Shown: positions 17,908 to 26,978 of the stretch, in pieces
How the letters are laid out: every line of letters begins with the position of its first letter
How positions within the stretch are numbered: the stretch's first letter is position 1
Assembly (NCBI RefSeq): GCF_030273315.1
Contig: NZ_CP127174.1
Coordinates: 310,001 to 374,000 of the forward strand
Direction: 5' to 3'
Source of the DNA: Natrialbaceae archaeon AArc-T1-2
GTDB lineage: Archaea; Halobacteriota; Halobacteria; Halobacteriales; Natrialbaceae
DNA length: 64,000 bases
Made by a program: the position numbers and the translations under genes
Notes under the pieces: model-generated
Told to the model about the DNA's origin: nothing
The model's input: only the letters and a program-made list of their open reading frames with translations
Databases searched by the model: none

Positions 17908-20183
17908 CTGTAGCTCACCTGTCCCATGACGTGCCTGCTGGTCAGTTCAGCGGACGCCCGCGAGTACTCGAACAGCTCGACCATCCGATCGATCGTCTCC
18001 GCTTTGACCGCCGCCGTTTCGGTGCCACTCGGCGGATCGTCCCACTGTTTGGGATCGAAGTCCTCGAACGTACGACGGACGTCGTCCCAGTCGTGGCTCT
18101 CTAAGACCGTCTTGATCACCGGGATCGCGGTGAGGTCGACGTCTTCGACCGTGAAGTCCTCGTCGCGTTGCTCCCAGGCGTGGCGGTTCAGCGCCGTGAT
18201 CACCTTCTCCCGGCGGAATTTCCGGACGCTCTCTCGCGGCAGGTTACCCTGGTAGGCCTCCTCCGAGAATCGGCCGAGGTGTTCGATCTCGAACACCTTC
18301 ATCGTCAGCGGATCGGGTTCGACGCGTTCGCCGCGGTCGTTGTACAGCGGTTCGTCCGTCTCCCAGGCGTAGACGTGCTCGACGTACTCGGCGACGGTTT
18401 CCTCGTCGACGCGTTTGTCGTGCATGATCGCCTCGATGACGTCTGCCTCCTGGCGGTCGAAGACGTGGTTTTTCACGGGCACCACGCGGGTTTCGAACTC
18501 GGAACGCTCGGCTGTAGAGAAGACGGGCGCATCGGCCAGCCCATCCGCCATCGCGTTCAACACGTCCCGCGGCATGATGACGTCCTCGACCGGGAGGTCG
18601 GGGTGGTGGCGATCTCTGTCCTCCTGGAGCAAGTCCGCGAGCACGTCCCGGATGTAGGTCACCGGAATGCCGTGGTCGCCGTCCGTACCGTCGCCGTCGA
18701 AGTCGAACTCGTCTTTCTCCCGACGGCTGTCGCCTTCCTGGAGGTAGCCCTGATCGAAGATCAGCGCCTTGTCGACGAGATCGAGCCCGGACGGCAGGTC
18801 GTCCTCGTCGAGTCGACTCACGACGGCGTACAGCGACGCCGCCTCGAGTGCGTGCGGTGCGAACTCGCGTTCCCGTACTGTCCCCTCGCCGTCTTTGACC
18901 GAAATCGCCACCGGTTCGCGGATCTTCTCTTCGAGTTCGTCGTACCTGTCTGCCTCCCAGACGGCAGTCTCGCCGGTCAACTCCCGGCGGATGAGTTCGG
19001 TCTCGAGCGAGAGGTTCGTCAGGTAGCCGAACTCGTGTTTGTCAAGGCGTCGTTTCAGCGCCTTCAGCGGGTCGGTGCCGTTGCGGTCGGCGTGTTGGTT
19101 GAGCTGGGCCTCGAGGTCGGGGTTCGAGATGATCAACAGCTGGGTGTCGACGTCCATCCCGATCCCTTTGTCGAGCTTGACCGACTGTTCGTCGGGGACG
19201 TTGAGCAGCTTCTGTAACAGGTCGGCGTGCTGGGCGGCGTCCTCGACGATCGTCAGCCCACCGTTGCCCTGTGAGAGGACGCCGTCGTAGCTGAACGCCT
19301 GCGGGTTCTTCCGGCCACGGGAGTCGAGTTCCTGAAGCATCCCGTGCATCCACGAGCCCACGAGTCGTTCCTTCGGCGGTCCCTCGTCCTCGCTGTGGAG
19401 GACGCCGACGCCCTGGCCGACGCCGACGACGTAGTTTTTCACCCGCAGGTGGCTCTCGTCGGTGATCGCCGAGAACAGCTCCTCGCGCCCCTGCCGGCGG
19501 TACCGCTCCTCGAGGAAGTCGTAGGCTTCCCGCGAGAACGGATCGAGCCGGGTGTCGACCTCGATCGGAGCGTGATCTTCGAGATCGCCGTTGAGTTCTG
19601 CGAGCAGGTCTTCGCGAATCTCCTCGGGGAACACCGACAGCGGATGCGCCTGGACCGGGCTCTCGAACCAGTTCTCGTCGTCCGTCGCGGTGGGGTCGGT
19701 GCCGTAGCTTAGTCCGCGCGATTCGGCGTCTGCCGTCCGGACGTTCCACTCGATGGTGTATCGCCGGCCCGCAGGCGTCTTCGAGTACTCGCGCAGTCCG
19801 TTGACAAGACACCGTTTGAGCTCGGATTTACCCGTCGCCGTGGGGCCCTCGAACCAGATAATTTTCTCCTCTTTCCCGCGGCCGGCTGCGATCGAACGCA
19901 GATCGTCGACGAAGCCGTTCAACACCTCGGTGTTGCCCAGGATCGCGTGTTCGCCGTCGTTGTGCGGATCGTCGAAGAACCGATAGCGCTGTTTCTCCTC
20001 GCCTTCCTCGACGACGGTGCGGGTGCCGGCGTCTTCGATCGCCTCGAGCAGGTACTTCGAGGCGTGGGAGGCAATCTGTGGGCTCTCGAAGATCCGGTCG
20101 ACGTACGCCGCGAGGCTCATCGGCTCCTCGTAGGTCTCCTCGAGCGTGCGGTCGGCCGCGCTGACGTACTCCTCTCCGGTCAT
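17898..20183 (-). CDS. prkA2: PrkA-type serine kinase, second copy
   Basis: 761 residues starting on the stop codon of the upstream prkA (single-base overlap at 20183). The PrkA AAA+ region starts near residue 85, with Walker A GPTATGKS at 113-120, and a C-terminal kinase/anchor region follows. Compared with the first PrkA, it has a shorter N-terminus and is diverged, so the two are probably different subunits rather than recent copies. PrkA proteins phosphorylate protein substrates in bacteria; more recent work treats Bacillus PrkA as an ATP-dependent protease, so the activity is uncertain. The numbering of the two copies here is mine. Confidence 0.9.
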   Translation of the reverse strand: MTGEEYVSAADRTLEETYEEPMSLAAYVDRIFESPQIASHASKYLLEAIEDAGTRTVVEEGEEKQRYRFFDDPHNDGEHAILGNTEVLNGFVDDLRSIAAGRGKEEKIIWFEGPTATGKSELKRCLVNGLREYSKTPAGRRYTIEWNVRTADAESRGLSYGTDPTATDDENWFESPVQAHPLSVFPEEIREDLLAELNGDLEDHAPIEVDTRLDPFSREAYDFLEERYRRQGREELFSAITDESHLRVKNYVVGVGQGVGVLHSEDEGPPKERLVGSWMHGMLQELDSRGRKNPQAFSYDGVLSQGNGGLTIVEDAAQHADLLQKLLNVPDEQSVKLDKGIGMDVDTQLLIISNPDLEAQLNQHADRNGTDPLKALKRRLDKHEFGYLTNLSLETELIRRELTGETAVWEADRYDELEEKIREPVAISVKDGEGTVREREFAPHALEAASLYAVVSRLDEDDLPSGLDLVDKALIFDQGYLQEGDSRREKDEFDFDGDGTDGDHGIPVTYIRDVLADLLQEDRDRHHPDLPVEDVIMPRDVLNAMADGLADAPVFSTAERSEFETRVVPVKNHVFDRQEADVIEAIMHDKRVDEETVAEYVEHVYAWETDEPLYNDRGERVEPDPLTMKVFEIEHLGRFSEEAYQGNLPRESVRKFRREKVITALNRHAWEQRDEDFTVEDVDLTAIPVIKTVLESHDWDDVRRTFEDFDPKQWDDPPSGTETAAVKAETIDRMVELFEYSRASAELTSRHVMGQVSYRWD

Positions 20184-22255
20184 CAGTCTTCAATCTCGGC
20201 TTTGGCGACCTCCGCACCGGCGAACTCGAGGACCTCCTTTGCGCCGTCTTCGGAGTAGCCCTGCTCGGTGAGCGCGTCGATCCAGGAACTGCGTTCGTCG
20301 TCGTCGACGTCGCTCGCGCTGACCAGCGCGGAGAAGTTGATGTTGTGTTTCTTGTCCTCCCAGAGTTTGCGCTCTAAGGCCCGGCGGAGACGCTCGTTGT
20401 CCTGGGGGTTGAACGTATCGCCCTCGCGAGCCCTGCGGGAGACCCAATTGCTCACTTCCTGGCGGAAGTCTTCCTTGCGGTCTTCGGGAATGTCGAGTTT
20501 CTCCTCGACGCTGCGGAGGAAGGTTTCGTCCGGCTCCTGTTCGCGGCCCGTAAGTTCGTCTTCGATCGTGTCGTCGTCGATGTAGGCCATCACGTGGTCC
20601 ATGTACTTCTCGCCCTGGCGTTGAATCTCGTCGACGTCGTAGGCGAGTGCGTGCCGGACGTCCTCGATCGCCCGCTCTTTGTACTCCTCGCGGACCGTCT
20701 CGAGGTAGCGGTAGTAGGTCTCGAAGTGTTCTTCGGGAATCGAGCCGTGGTGCTCTAAGTTCTCCTCGAAGAAGTTAAACACCGTAAGCGGCGAGAGGAA
20801 GCCACGCTGGCGGTGTTTCGAGTCCATGATCGCCTCGGCGATCTCGTCGCCGATAAAGCGCGGCGAGATGCCGATCATCCCCTCGCCGATCTCGGCCTTC
20901 TGTTCGGCCTCCTCGCGGAGTTTCTTGACGTCGATGTCGTCGCCCTCGTCGATCTCGCCGTTGTAGGCTTTGGCCTTCGAGAGCAGGTCGATCGTCTCGG
21001 TGTCGGGCTCCTCGACCCGGGTGAGGACGCCGAACAGGCCGGCCATCTCCAGGGTGTGTGGCTCGACGTTGATGTCGGGCACGTCGGCGTTTGCCAGCAT
21101 CTTCTCGTAGATGCGAGCCTCGTCCTCGTAGGAGAGGACGTACGGGAAGTCGATCCGTTTGGTACGGTCGTTGAACGCCTCCATCTTCTCGTCGCCTTTC
21201 TTGTCTTTGTACTCGGGCATGTTCGTCCGCCCGACGATCACCTGGTCGATGTCGATCCGGGGGTTGTTCTTCGGCTTGATCGTCATCTCCTGGGTGGCAT
21301 GCAGGAAGTCATAGAGGAACTCCCGCTGGAGTTTCAGCAGTTCCTCCCCGGAGAAGACCCCGCGGTTGGCGTTACAGAACGCCCCCGAGTAGTCGAACGC
21401 GCGAGGGTCTGACTCGCCGTAGATGGCGATCTTCGAGTAGTTGACGTCGCCCGTGAGCTCGGTCTCATCCTGGTTTTTCTTGTCCTTGGGTTCGAACGTC
21501 TCGAGGCACTGGCGTTTGTTCTCGTCGGCGACGAGCCGGACGATCTCGACGTGGTTTCGCAACACCTGCTCTAAGTCGTCCTCGTAGTGAGCCAGCAGCC
21601 GGTCCATGTAAAACTCCGACTCGGGATCGAGGCTCTGTTCGTTTTGAATCGTGTACGGGGCGTCGAGCCGGTCGTTTATGTCCTCGATCACCGACTGGCG
21701 CTGTGCGAGCGGGAGGAGGACGAGCGGATCCTGGTTCATCGGCGACCGGACGGTGTCGTCGGCGGGATCCTGGTCCTCGATGACCTCACAGAGGTTGGTC
21801 CATCGGAAGGTGTACATCCGGCCCTCCTCCCGGAGCGTGTAGTCTTCGAAGTAGGTCCGGACCTGCCGGTCGAAGTGAGATTTCCCGGAGCCGACGGGGC
21901 CGAGCAGGAGCTTGATCCGGCGTTCCGGCCCGAGTCTGCGCGCGCCGGATTTGACCTTATTGACGAACTCGTGGATCGACTGGTGGATCACCTTCCCGTA
22001 GAAGGTGTTCTCACCGTCGTTGAGTGGGTCCTCGCTCGCGAGCTGGTACTCGACGACGCCTTCGGTCTCGTCGTAACTGGTCCCGTAGTAGTCGAACATG
22101 TCCGCGACGCGCTGATGGGCGTTGCGGGCGATCTTCGGATCCTCGTACACTTCCTCGAGGTACCAGTCGAACGATTTGGTCTCCCGCAGGTCTGCGGGCA
22201 TCGACTCCTTGTATTCGCTGCTTAAGTTTTCGAGCGTCTCGATGTCACCGTTCAT
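20183..22255 (-). CDS. prkA1: PrkA-type serine kinase, first copy
   Basis: 690 residues from the ATG at 22255 (MNGDIETLENLSSEY); an open extension upstream has no homology-like features. Residues 25-45 (KSFDWYLEEVYEDPKIARNA) and Walker A GPVGSGKS at 119-126 are typical of PrkA, as are IDQVIVGRTNMPEY and LLGP. It is the first gene of prkA1-prkA2-DUF444-SpoVR, all joined by overlaps of one to ten bases, so a single polycistronic message is likely. A possible TATA-like AACATATGATAGG lies near 22338. In bacteria the homologous set responds to nutrient stress. Confidence 0.93.
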   Translation of the reverse strand: MNGDIETLENLSSEYKESMPADLRETKSFDWYLEEVYEDPKIARNAHQRVADMFDYYGTSYDETEGVVEYQLASEDPLNDGENTFYGKVIHQSIHEFVNKVKSGARRLGPERRIKLLLGPVGSGKSHFDRQVRTYFEDYTLREEGRMYTFRWTNLCEVIEDQDPADDTVRSPMNQDPLVLLPLAQRQSVIEDINDRLDAPYTIQNEQSLDPESEFYMDRLLAHYEDDLEQVLRNHVEIVRLVADENKRQCLETFEPKDKKNQDETELTGDVNYSKIAIYGESDPRAFDYSGAFCNANRGVFSGEELLKLQREFLYDFLHATQEMTIKPKNNPRIDIDQVIVGRTNMPEYKDKKGDEKMEAFNDRTKRIDFPYVLSYEDEARIYEKMLANADVPDINVEPHTLEMAGLFGVLTRVEEPDTETIDLLSKAKAYNGEIDEGDDIDVKKLREEAEQKAEIGEGMIGISPRFIGDEIAEAIMDSKHRQRGFLSPLTVFNFFEENLEHHGSIPEEHFETYYRYLETVREEYKERAIEDVRHALAYDVDEIQRQGEKYMDHVMAYIDDDTIEDELTGREQEPDETFLRSVEEKLDIPEDRKEDFRQEVSNWVSRRAREGDTFNPQDNERLRRALERKLWEDKKHNINFSALVSASDVDDDERSSWIDALTEQGYSEDGAKEVLEFAGAEVAKAEIED

Positions 22256-22614
22256 GGTATCGTGATGGTCGTGATGGGGTCTGTCCGTTCTCGGATCCGA
22301 CGGCGGGGCACGTGCGTTCGGACGGCGGTCGATCCTATCATATGTTGGCACTTACCACTCCACCGGACCGTGAGCCGACGTCGGGCGAGGACGTCGCGGC
22401 GGGAACCGGCGGCGAGTGGCTCGGTCCGTCGAACGGATACCGATAGTATTTAATGTGTGAGTGATGCACATACTTAAGGCTTTACCCAAAAGCTATTTAC
22501 CAGAAGCAAATTCCAGCCCGCCTCCGGCAGAATCGTATGCTGTCGGTCCACATCGCACCGGGTCCACGGGTCCCTGACGGATAAACTGTCGGCCGGAACA
22601 CTCCGGTTGCAGTC
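22256..22614. other. Upstream region of the prkA operon
   Basis: No gene seen. The stretch from 22440 to 22500 is AT-rich compared with the rest and holds TTAAATACT and TTAAGTATG on the minus strand, which could be distal promoters for prkA1. An 82-bp palindromic element starts at 22615. Confidence 0.5.
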
Positions 22615-22696
22615 ATACGGACTGCTGGAACTGTGTACCGGCGCGGCCGCGGGACGGTCCCCGGTCGCGGCGGTACTGACTTACAGCAGTCCGTAT
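22615..22696. repeat. 82-bp near-perfect palindrome (MITE-like)
   Basis: Perfect 13-bp terminal inverted repeats, ATACGGACTGCTG (22615-22627) and CAGCAGTCCGTAT (22684-22696). The inversion continues inward with few mismatches (GTACCGGCGCGGCCG against the complement of the right half), so the whole element can fold into one long hairpin. No target-site duplication or ORF is seen. It lies between divergent transcription units (prkA leftward, 22750 gene rightward). Confidence 0.7.
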
Positions 22697-22749
22697 CGGT
22701 CCGGACCGTATGCGACGAGGATTTAGGACTTCCTCGCGTAGCGTTTTCC

Positions 22750-23142
22750 ATGGCGGAGTTCGTGAATCTTCCCGACGGTTGGGTCGTCTGGAGCGACGAG
22801 GACGACGGCAGATGCGTCCTCGCGTACCGGCCCGACGTCTTCGACGCCGACACGTTTCCGGCCGTCTGTCTTCCGACGCTGTATCTCACGCACGGGCGTC
22901 GATCACGCCGACCGGGACGAAACCCGACAACGCCCGACGACGACTGGTACGTCACCGTCTACCTCGAGCCCGACGTCGTCCTCGAGCAGTGCCGACTCGA
23001 CACCCGCGAGGCGGCCGTCGACCGTGCCCGTTCGCTCGTCCGACGTTTCGCCGACGGCGAGCTCGACTACCGTAGCGCCTACCAGGTCCCACGCGAGCGA
23101 TACCTCGACCGGCTCGACGACCTCACCGGGAGAGACGGCTGA
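22750..23142 (+). CDS. DUF5820-like small conserved haloarchaeal protein
   Basis: 130 residues from the ATG at 22750 (MAEFVNLPDGWVVWSDEDD). A compact soluble alpha/beta protein: RCVLAYRPDVFDADTFPAVC, then DDWYVTVYLEPDVVLEQ and a C-terminal helix with TREAAVDRARSLVRRFADGE. It resembles a family found throughout haloarchaea with no known role. Probable start region TTTTCCATGG, 53 bases after the palindrome. Confidence 0.75.
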   Translation: MAEFVNLPDGWVVWSDEDDGRCVLAYRPDVFDADTFPAVCLPTLYLTHGRRSRRPGRNPTTPDDDWYVTVYLEPDVVLEQCRLDTREAAVDRARSLVRRFADGELDYRSAYQVPRERYLDRLDDLTGRDG

Positions 23143-23198
23143 CGACGGACCGAGCGCGGGAAGCCACGCTTAACCGGACACGCCACCAACACCGGAGT

Positions 23199-23645
23199 AT
23201 GTCGACCGTCACCCTCATCGGCACTCGTCTCGCAGAGCCCGGCACCGAGTTCGTCTACCACGGCGAAGCCGACGCCTGCACCGGCTGTCCATACCGGAGC
23301 CAGTGTCTCAACCTCGAAGCCGAGACGCGATACCGCGTCGTCGACGTCCGTGAGAACGCCCAGACGCTCGAGTGTGCCATGCACGACGGCGGCGTCCGCG
23401 CGGTCGAGGTCGAGCCCGTCGCGGTGACGGCGAACGTCTCCTCGCGGGGCGCATTCGCCGGCAGCAAGGCCTCGCTCGAGGGCCCGTGTCCCTACGTCGA
23501 GTGCCCGAGCCACGCGTACTGCGAACCCGACGGGATCGACTTCGGGACGGAGTACCGGATCGCGGCGGTTCTCGGCGAGCCGCCACACGAGCGGTGTCAC
23601 CTCGATCGCTCGCTCGAGCTGGTCGAACTCGAATCCGACTCGTAG
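23199..23645 (+). CDS. UPF0179 family protein
   Basis: 148 residues. Cysteine pairs CTGCPYRSQC near residue 28-37 and CPYVECPSHAYC near 98-109, plus a late ERCHLDRSLE, are the pattern of UPF0179, an archaeal family predicted to bind metal or an Fe-S cluster. The start MSTVTLIGTRLAEPGTEF is as in the family. Function not known. It follows the 22750 gene by 56 bases on the same strand and may be co-transcribed. Confidence 0.88.
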   Translation: MSTVTLIGTRLAEPGTEFVYHGEADACTGCPYRSQCLNLEAETRYRVVDVRENAQTLECAMHDGGVRAVEVEPVAVTANVSSRGAFAGSKASLEGPCPYVECPSHAYCEPDGIDFGTEYRIAAVLGEPPHERCHLDRSLELVELESDS

Positions 23646-23706
23646 CCGGCCGTCTGCGAATCTCCGAACGGACGAGTCGACGGGACCGCGACCGCGCGAC
23701 GAGCGA

Positions 23707-24255
23707 TCAGTCGTTTTTCAGCTCACCTCTCTCGACGAACTCCTCGACGTCGATCTCGTCCTCGACGAGTTCGATGGCCCACTCGACGTCGATTCCGAAC
23801 ACGAGGACTTCGGTATCGTTCTCGTCGGAGACGGTGAGTACGATCGTATCGACCGCCGTCTGGAACTCGTACGGATTGTCGATCGAATCGGCGACGGCCT
23901 CGCCGACGGGCTCGAGTTCCTCGGCCAGCTGTGCCGGGTCCGGCTCTCCTTTCGTCGTGACGACCTCGATGTCGAGGGTACGGTCGTCGTGTTCGACGCC
24001 GTCGATCGTGACGTCGTAGCCGTCGAGGTCCAGTTTCGTCTCGTCGAATCCGGGAACGTCGTCGACCGAGTCCCCGCCGGTTCCGTCGCTGTCCGTCCCG
24101 TCGTCTCCGGTAGTGTCGTCGTCGCCGGTATCGTCGTCTCCACCGCCGACGTCGTCGTCTCCGCCGTCGCCGTCTTCGTCGCCGGCGCTGAGACAGCCGG
24201 CCAGCGCGGTCGTGAACGCGACACCACTGCCGTACAGGAGGGCACGTCGCTCCAT
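23707..24255 (-). CDS. Small secreted lipoprotein, unknown function
   Basis: 182 residues from the ATG at 24255 (MERRALLYGSG); a GTG seven codons earlier is possible. The signal peptide ends at LAGC with cysteine 20, followed by a Gly/Asp/Thr repeat-like acidic linker (about 25-70) that tethers haloarchaeal lipoproteins. The remaining 110 residues form a small domain (VTIDGVEHDDRTLDIEV, then AVDTIVLTVSDENDTEV). I do not recognise it. Transcribed alone, convergent with the UPF0179 gene. Confidence 0.75.
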   Translation of the reverse strand: MERRALLYGSGVAFTTALAGCLSAGDEDGDGGDDDVGGGDDDTGDDDTTGDDGTDSDGTGGDSVDDVPGFDETKLDLDGYDVTIDGVEHDDRTLDIEVVTTKGEPDPAQLAEELEPVGEAVADSIDNPYEFQTAVDTIVLTVSDENDTEVLVFGIDVEWAIELVEDEIDVEEFVERGELKND

Positions 24256-24693
24256 ATCAGCGAGGTTGAATTCCACCCCGATTAGTAATTAGCAGCTACC
24301 GAACCGATGGCTCGACCTCCCGTCCGAATGCCGTCACGTCGGGCGATTCAGGGACCATCTTCTGAACGGCTCCCGGCTCGAAACCGAGACGACGATGCAG
24401 TAGGCGACCGACTACCGCCGGCTCGGCTCGGGTATCTAGCCCGTTTCTCGACGCCGAGATGGGTCTCCTCAGGTCCGCGACGGGAGTGAGGTACGTGGCC
24501 CGTACCCGAGGCTCGGTCTCGGCTCACGCCGGTTCGTCCGTGACGCCGTCGAGAACTCACGAGAGCGTTCGCGCCCGTGGGGGTCGTGATACGAGTACCC
24601 ACGGAGACGGATAGTGGTTCGGAACCGAACCGGGCGTGTCGGCAGGCGGACGAACCCGACAGGTACAAACCGCGAATCGACGCAGTTCGTGGT
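24256..24693. other. 438-base intergenic region
   Basis: No convincing gene. AT-rich TAATTAG near 24283 may serve the lipoprotein promoter. A 7-bp inverted repeat GGTTCGG-AA-CCGAACC occupies 24616-24631, and TACAAA at about 24664 is positioned as TATA for the AIR-synthase-like gene, leaving almost no leader. Confidence 0.5.
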
Positions 24694-25665
24694 ATGCCCG
24701 GCAAAGTACCTCCGGACGAACTCCTCTCGCACGTCTTCGACCGAACGGGGACGACGGACGAGACGGTGTTGCAGGGGCCGGCGATCGGTGAGGACGCCGC
24801 TGCGATCGACCCACCCGACGGAACGCTCGTCGTCAGTTCCGATCCGATCTCGCTCGCCGCTTCACAGATTGGTCATCTGGGCGTCCACATCGCCTGTAAC
24901 GACGTCGCCGTCTCCGGTGCGGATCCGCGATGGCTCACCGTCGTCGTCTTGCTCCCCGACGAGAGCGACCTCGAGGTGATCAGCGCGGACCTCGATCGGG
25001 CCGCCCGCGAGGTCGGCGCGACCGTCGTCGGCGGCCACAGCGAGTACGTCGACGCCCTCGAGCGGCCGATCGTCTCGCTGACCGCGATGGGCGTCACCGA
25101 CGCGTTCGTCCCGACCGGCGGGGCAGCACCCGGCGACCGCGTGGTGCTCACGAAGGCGGCCGGCATCGAAGGAACGGCCATCCTCGCGTCGGACTTCGGC
25201 GCCGACCTCGAGGTCGCGACCGACGTCCGCGATCGCGCCGAGGAGTTTCTCACGGAGGTGAGCGTCCTCGAGGACGCCCGCGTGCTGCGTGAGTACGCGA
25301 GCGCGATGCACGACCCCACGGAAGGCGGCGTCGCCGCTGGCCTGTACGAACTCGCCCGTGCGTCCGACGTCCGCCTCGAGATCGACCGGGACGCGGTTCC
25401 GATCCGGGAGGCGACCCGACTGTTGTGTGATGCCGCCGGCGTCGATCCGCTGCGGATCTTCGGCTCTGGCGCAGTGCTCGCGACGGTACCCGAATCTGAC
25501 GTCGACGCGGCACTCGACGGTCTCGAGGCGACGGGACACGAGGCGGCGGCGATCGGGACCGTCCGCGAGGGCGATGCGGTACTCGAACTCGGCGACGAGA
25601 CGATCCGCGACCCCGTCGAGGACGACCTCTATCCCCTCTGGGCGGACGCCGACGCCGAAGCGTGA
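24694..25665 (+). CDS. AIR synthase-related protein (HypE/ThiL/PurM fold)
   Basis: 323 residues from the ATG at 24694 (MPGKVPPDELLSHVF). Two-domain PurM-like fold: GPAIGEDAAAIDPPDGTLVV (ATP/metal site) at about 28-48, LGVHIACNDVAVSGADPRWL at 65-85, VVGGHSEYVD where HypE/ThiL have GGDT, and AMHDPTEGGVAAGLYEL, closest to the MxDPTxGG of HypE. No hydrogenase genes are present, so hydrogenase maturation is unlikely; an ATP-dependent activation of a small molecule or protein is inferred. Confidence 0.8.
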   Translation: MPGKVPPDELLSHVFDRTGTTDETVLQGPAIGEDAAAIDPPDGTLVVSSDPISLAASQIGHLGVHIACNDVAVSGADPRWLTVVVLLPDESDLEVISADLDRAAREVGATVVGGHSEYVDALERPIVSLTAMGVTDAFVPTGGAAPGDRVVLTKAAGIEGTAILASDFGADLEVATDVRDRAEEFLTEVSVLEDARVLREYASAMHDPTEGGVAAGLYELARASDVRLEIDRDAVPIREATRLLCDAAGVDPLRIFGSGAVLATVPESDVDAALDGLEATGHEAAAIGTVREGDAVLELGDETIRDPVEDDLYPLWADADAEA

Positions 25666-25759
25666 TCGTCCGTCTCGCAGTCGACGCCACCACCTCTCCG
25701 GCCTGGCGACCGGTGAGTACGCCGACGTCGTTTCGCGAAGATTGATTCAGTGTAGTGAG

Positions 25760-25773
25760 TTAGACGACCCTAA
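25760..25773 (+). promoter_or_regulatory. Candidate SirR/DtxR-type operator of an orphan promoter
   Basis: TTAG-N6-CTAA, the same spacing as at 26912-26925, followed by AT-rich DNA with TTTATTT and ATTATAAGT (about 25779-25800) as possible TATA boxes. No long gene starts downstream for 450 bases. Confidence 0.35.
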
Positions 25774-25857
25774 AAAATTTATTTCTAATGGCAAATTATA
25801 AGTGGTTCTGTTGAGTATCTCACAAACGCGCTTCGAGAGAGGCGCAAGATCGAAACC

Positions 25858-25920
25858 ATGTGTATCGTCTCGTGTTCCGGTTTCGCTGGAGCGCTGAACT
25901 GCCCCCAGGTGAGCTCCTAA
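25858..25920 (+). CDS. Possible 20-residue small ORF downstream of the orphan promoter
   Basis: The ATG at 25858 opens MCIVSCSGFAGALNCPQVSS with three cysteines, and the TAA lies inside a perfect hairpin GCTCCT/AGGAGC (25913-25918 and 25924-25929). It sits about 35 bases after the transcription start expected from the TATA near 25797. It could be a small protein or the transcript could be a non-coding RNA. Speculative. Confidence 0.2.
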   Translation: MCIVSCSGFAGALNCPQVSS

Positions 25921-26014
25921 CACAGGAGCGGTCGTGATGACTCGTGGTCCCGTACCCGGATCACCCTCTTCGAAGACGGCTGCAACTCGCGTCGTTGCCT
26001 ACTCCGATCGGGTG

Positions 26015-26117
26015 ATACTGTCAGTCATACAGACGTGAACGCGACGAGTGACACCAGACACGCGTTCACCGGCCGGCTCACCCGGACGCCAATTCACCGG
26101 TCCATGACCGACAGTAC
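26015..26117. mobile_element. MITE-like element, copy A
   Basis: About 103 bp with ends ATACTGTCAGTCAT and CATGACCGACAGTAC, which are inverted repeats of each other with few mismatches. Internal ACGTGAACGCGACGAG and CCAGACACGCG blocks are shared with copy B at 36824-36930. No ORF and no clear target duplication. It lies just upstream of the sirR promoter. Confidence 0.65.
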
Positions 26118-26158
26118 GAGCACCGGCCCGTCCTCGACGACGCGATCGAGATACTTCT

Positions 26159-26176
26159 TTAGCTAACTCTAACTAA
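26159..26176 (+). promoter_or_regulatory. Likely operator and promoter of sirR
   Basis: An 18-bp imperfect palindrome, TTAG-N10-CTAA with internal TA symmetry (TTAGCTAACTCTAACTAA). A TATA-like CTTATAATG follows at 26199-26206, placing the transcription start on or next to the ATG at 26229, so the gene looks leaderless and probably autoregulated. Confidence 0.5.
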
Positions 26177-26228
26177 TTTCTTATCCCTACCAACAATCTT
26201 ATAATGTTTCTATAGTAAGGACAATTGG

Positions 26229-26900
26229 ATGGAGCTCAGTCCGGTCGCACAAGACTACCTGAAGGCGATCTTTCACCTCGAGGAAGAGTACGGTCGGCCG
26301 GTCCGTACCGTCGAGATTGCCGACGCCGTTGGCGTTACCTCGCCGTCGGTGACGAATATGGTGGAGACGCTCGACGAACGCGACCTCGTGGAGTATACCC
26401 CGTACAAGGGTGTCGAACTGACCGAAGAGGGTGAGACGGTCGTGTTGAATCTCGTCAGGAAGCACCGGTTGCTCGAGACCTTCCTGACGGAGTGTCTCGA
26501 CGTGCCCTGGACCGACGTCCACCGGGAGGCCGACCGCCTCGAGCACCACGTCAGCGACGAACTGGCCGATCGACTCGCCGACTTCCTCGGCGATCCGGCG
26601 ACCGATCCCCACGGCGATCCGATCCCGGGCGCGGATCTGACCGTCGCCGACGAGCGATCGTACACGCCACTGACCGCGTACGACATCGGCGAAACCGTCG
26701 TCGTCGAACGGGTTCCCGACCGCGATCACGACGTTCGCGAGTACCTGTTCGAGCACGGACTCGAGCCGGGGACGGAACTCGCCCTCGAGGCGGTGACGCC
26801 GGTCGGGATCGTCGACGTCGTGCCCGACGACGCCGACAACTCGGTGGCTATTCCGACACAGGTTGCACGACGTATCGGCGCTCGAGCGACGTCACGCTGA
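26229..26900 (+). CDS. sirR: DtxR/MntR family metal-dependent repressor (SirR-like)
   Basis: 223 residues. The N-terminal winged helix is VAQDYLKAIFHLEEEYGRP with recognition region VTSPSVTNMVETLDERDL (about 36-53). The dimerisation and metal-binding domain follows with HRLLETFLTECL, ADRLEHHVSDELADRL and DPHGDPIPG (His and Asp ligands typical of this family). An FeoA/SH3-like C-terminal domain runs from about 150. It would repress uptake genes when Mn2+ or Fe2+ is plentiful. The position beside the ABC importer and the TTAG/CTAA palindromes in both promoters support that. Halobacterium SirR regulates a similar Mn importer. Confidence 0.88.
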   Translation: MELSPVAQDYLKAIFHLEEEYGRPVRTVEIADAVGVTSPSVTNMVETLDERDLVEYTPYKGVELTEEGETVVLNLVRKHRLLETFLTECLDVPWTDVHREADRLEHHVSDELADRLADFLGDPATDPHGDPIPGADLTVADERSYTPLTAYDIGETVVVERVPDRDHDVREYLFEHGLEPGTELALEAVTPVGIVDVVPDDADNSVAIPTQVARRIGARATSR

Positions 26901-26911
26901 TCGTAAGCAAA

Positions 26912-26939
26912 TTAGCTCTATCTAATCTATAATATAGAT
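26912..26939 (+). promoter_or_regulatory. Operator and promoter of the metal-importer genes
   Basis: TTAG-N6-CTAA at 26912-26925 abuts ATCTATAATATAGAT (26925-26939), a palindrome containing a TATA-like core. A purine-rich GGGGAGGTA precedes the ATG at 26979, one of the few strong Shine-Dalgarno sites here, so this message has a leader of about 20 bases or more. Confidence 0.5.
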
Positions 26940-26978
26940 ACCAAAAACTCAAATAGAGGAGTACCGAACGGGGAGGTA

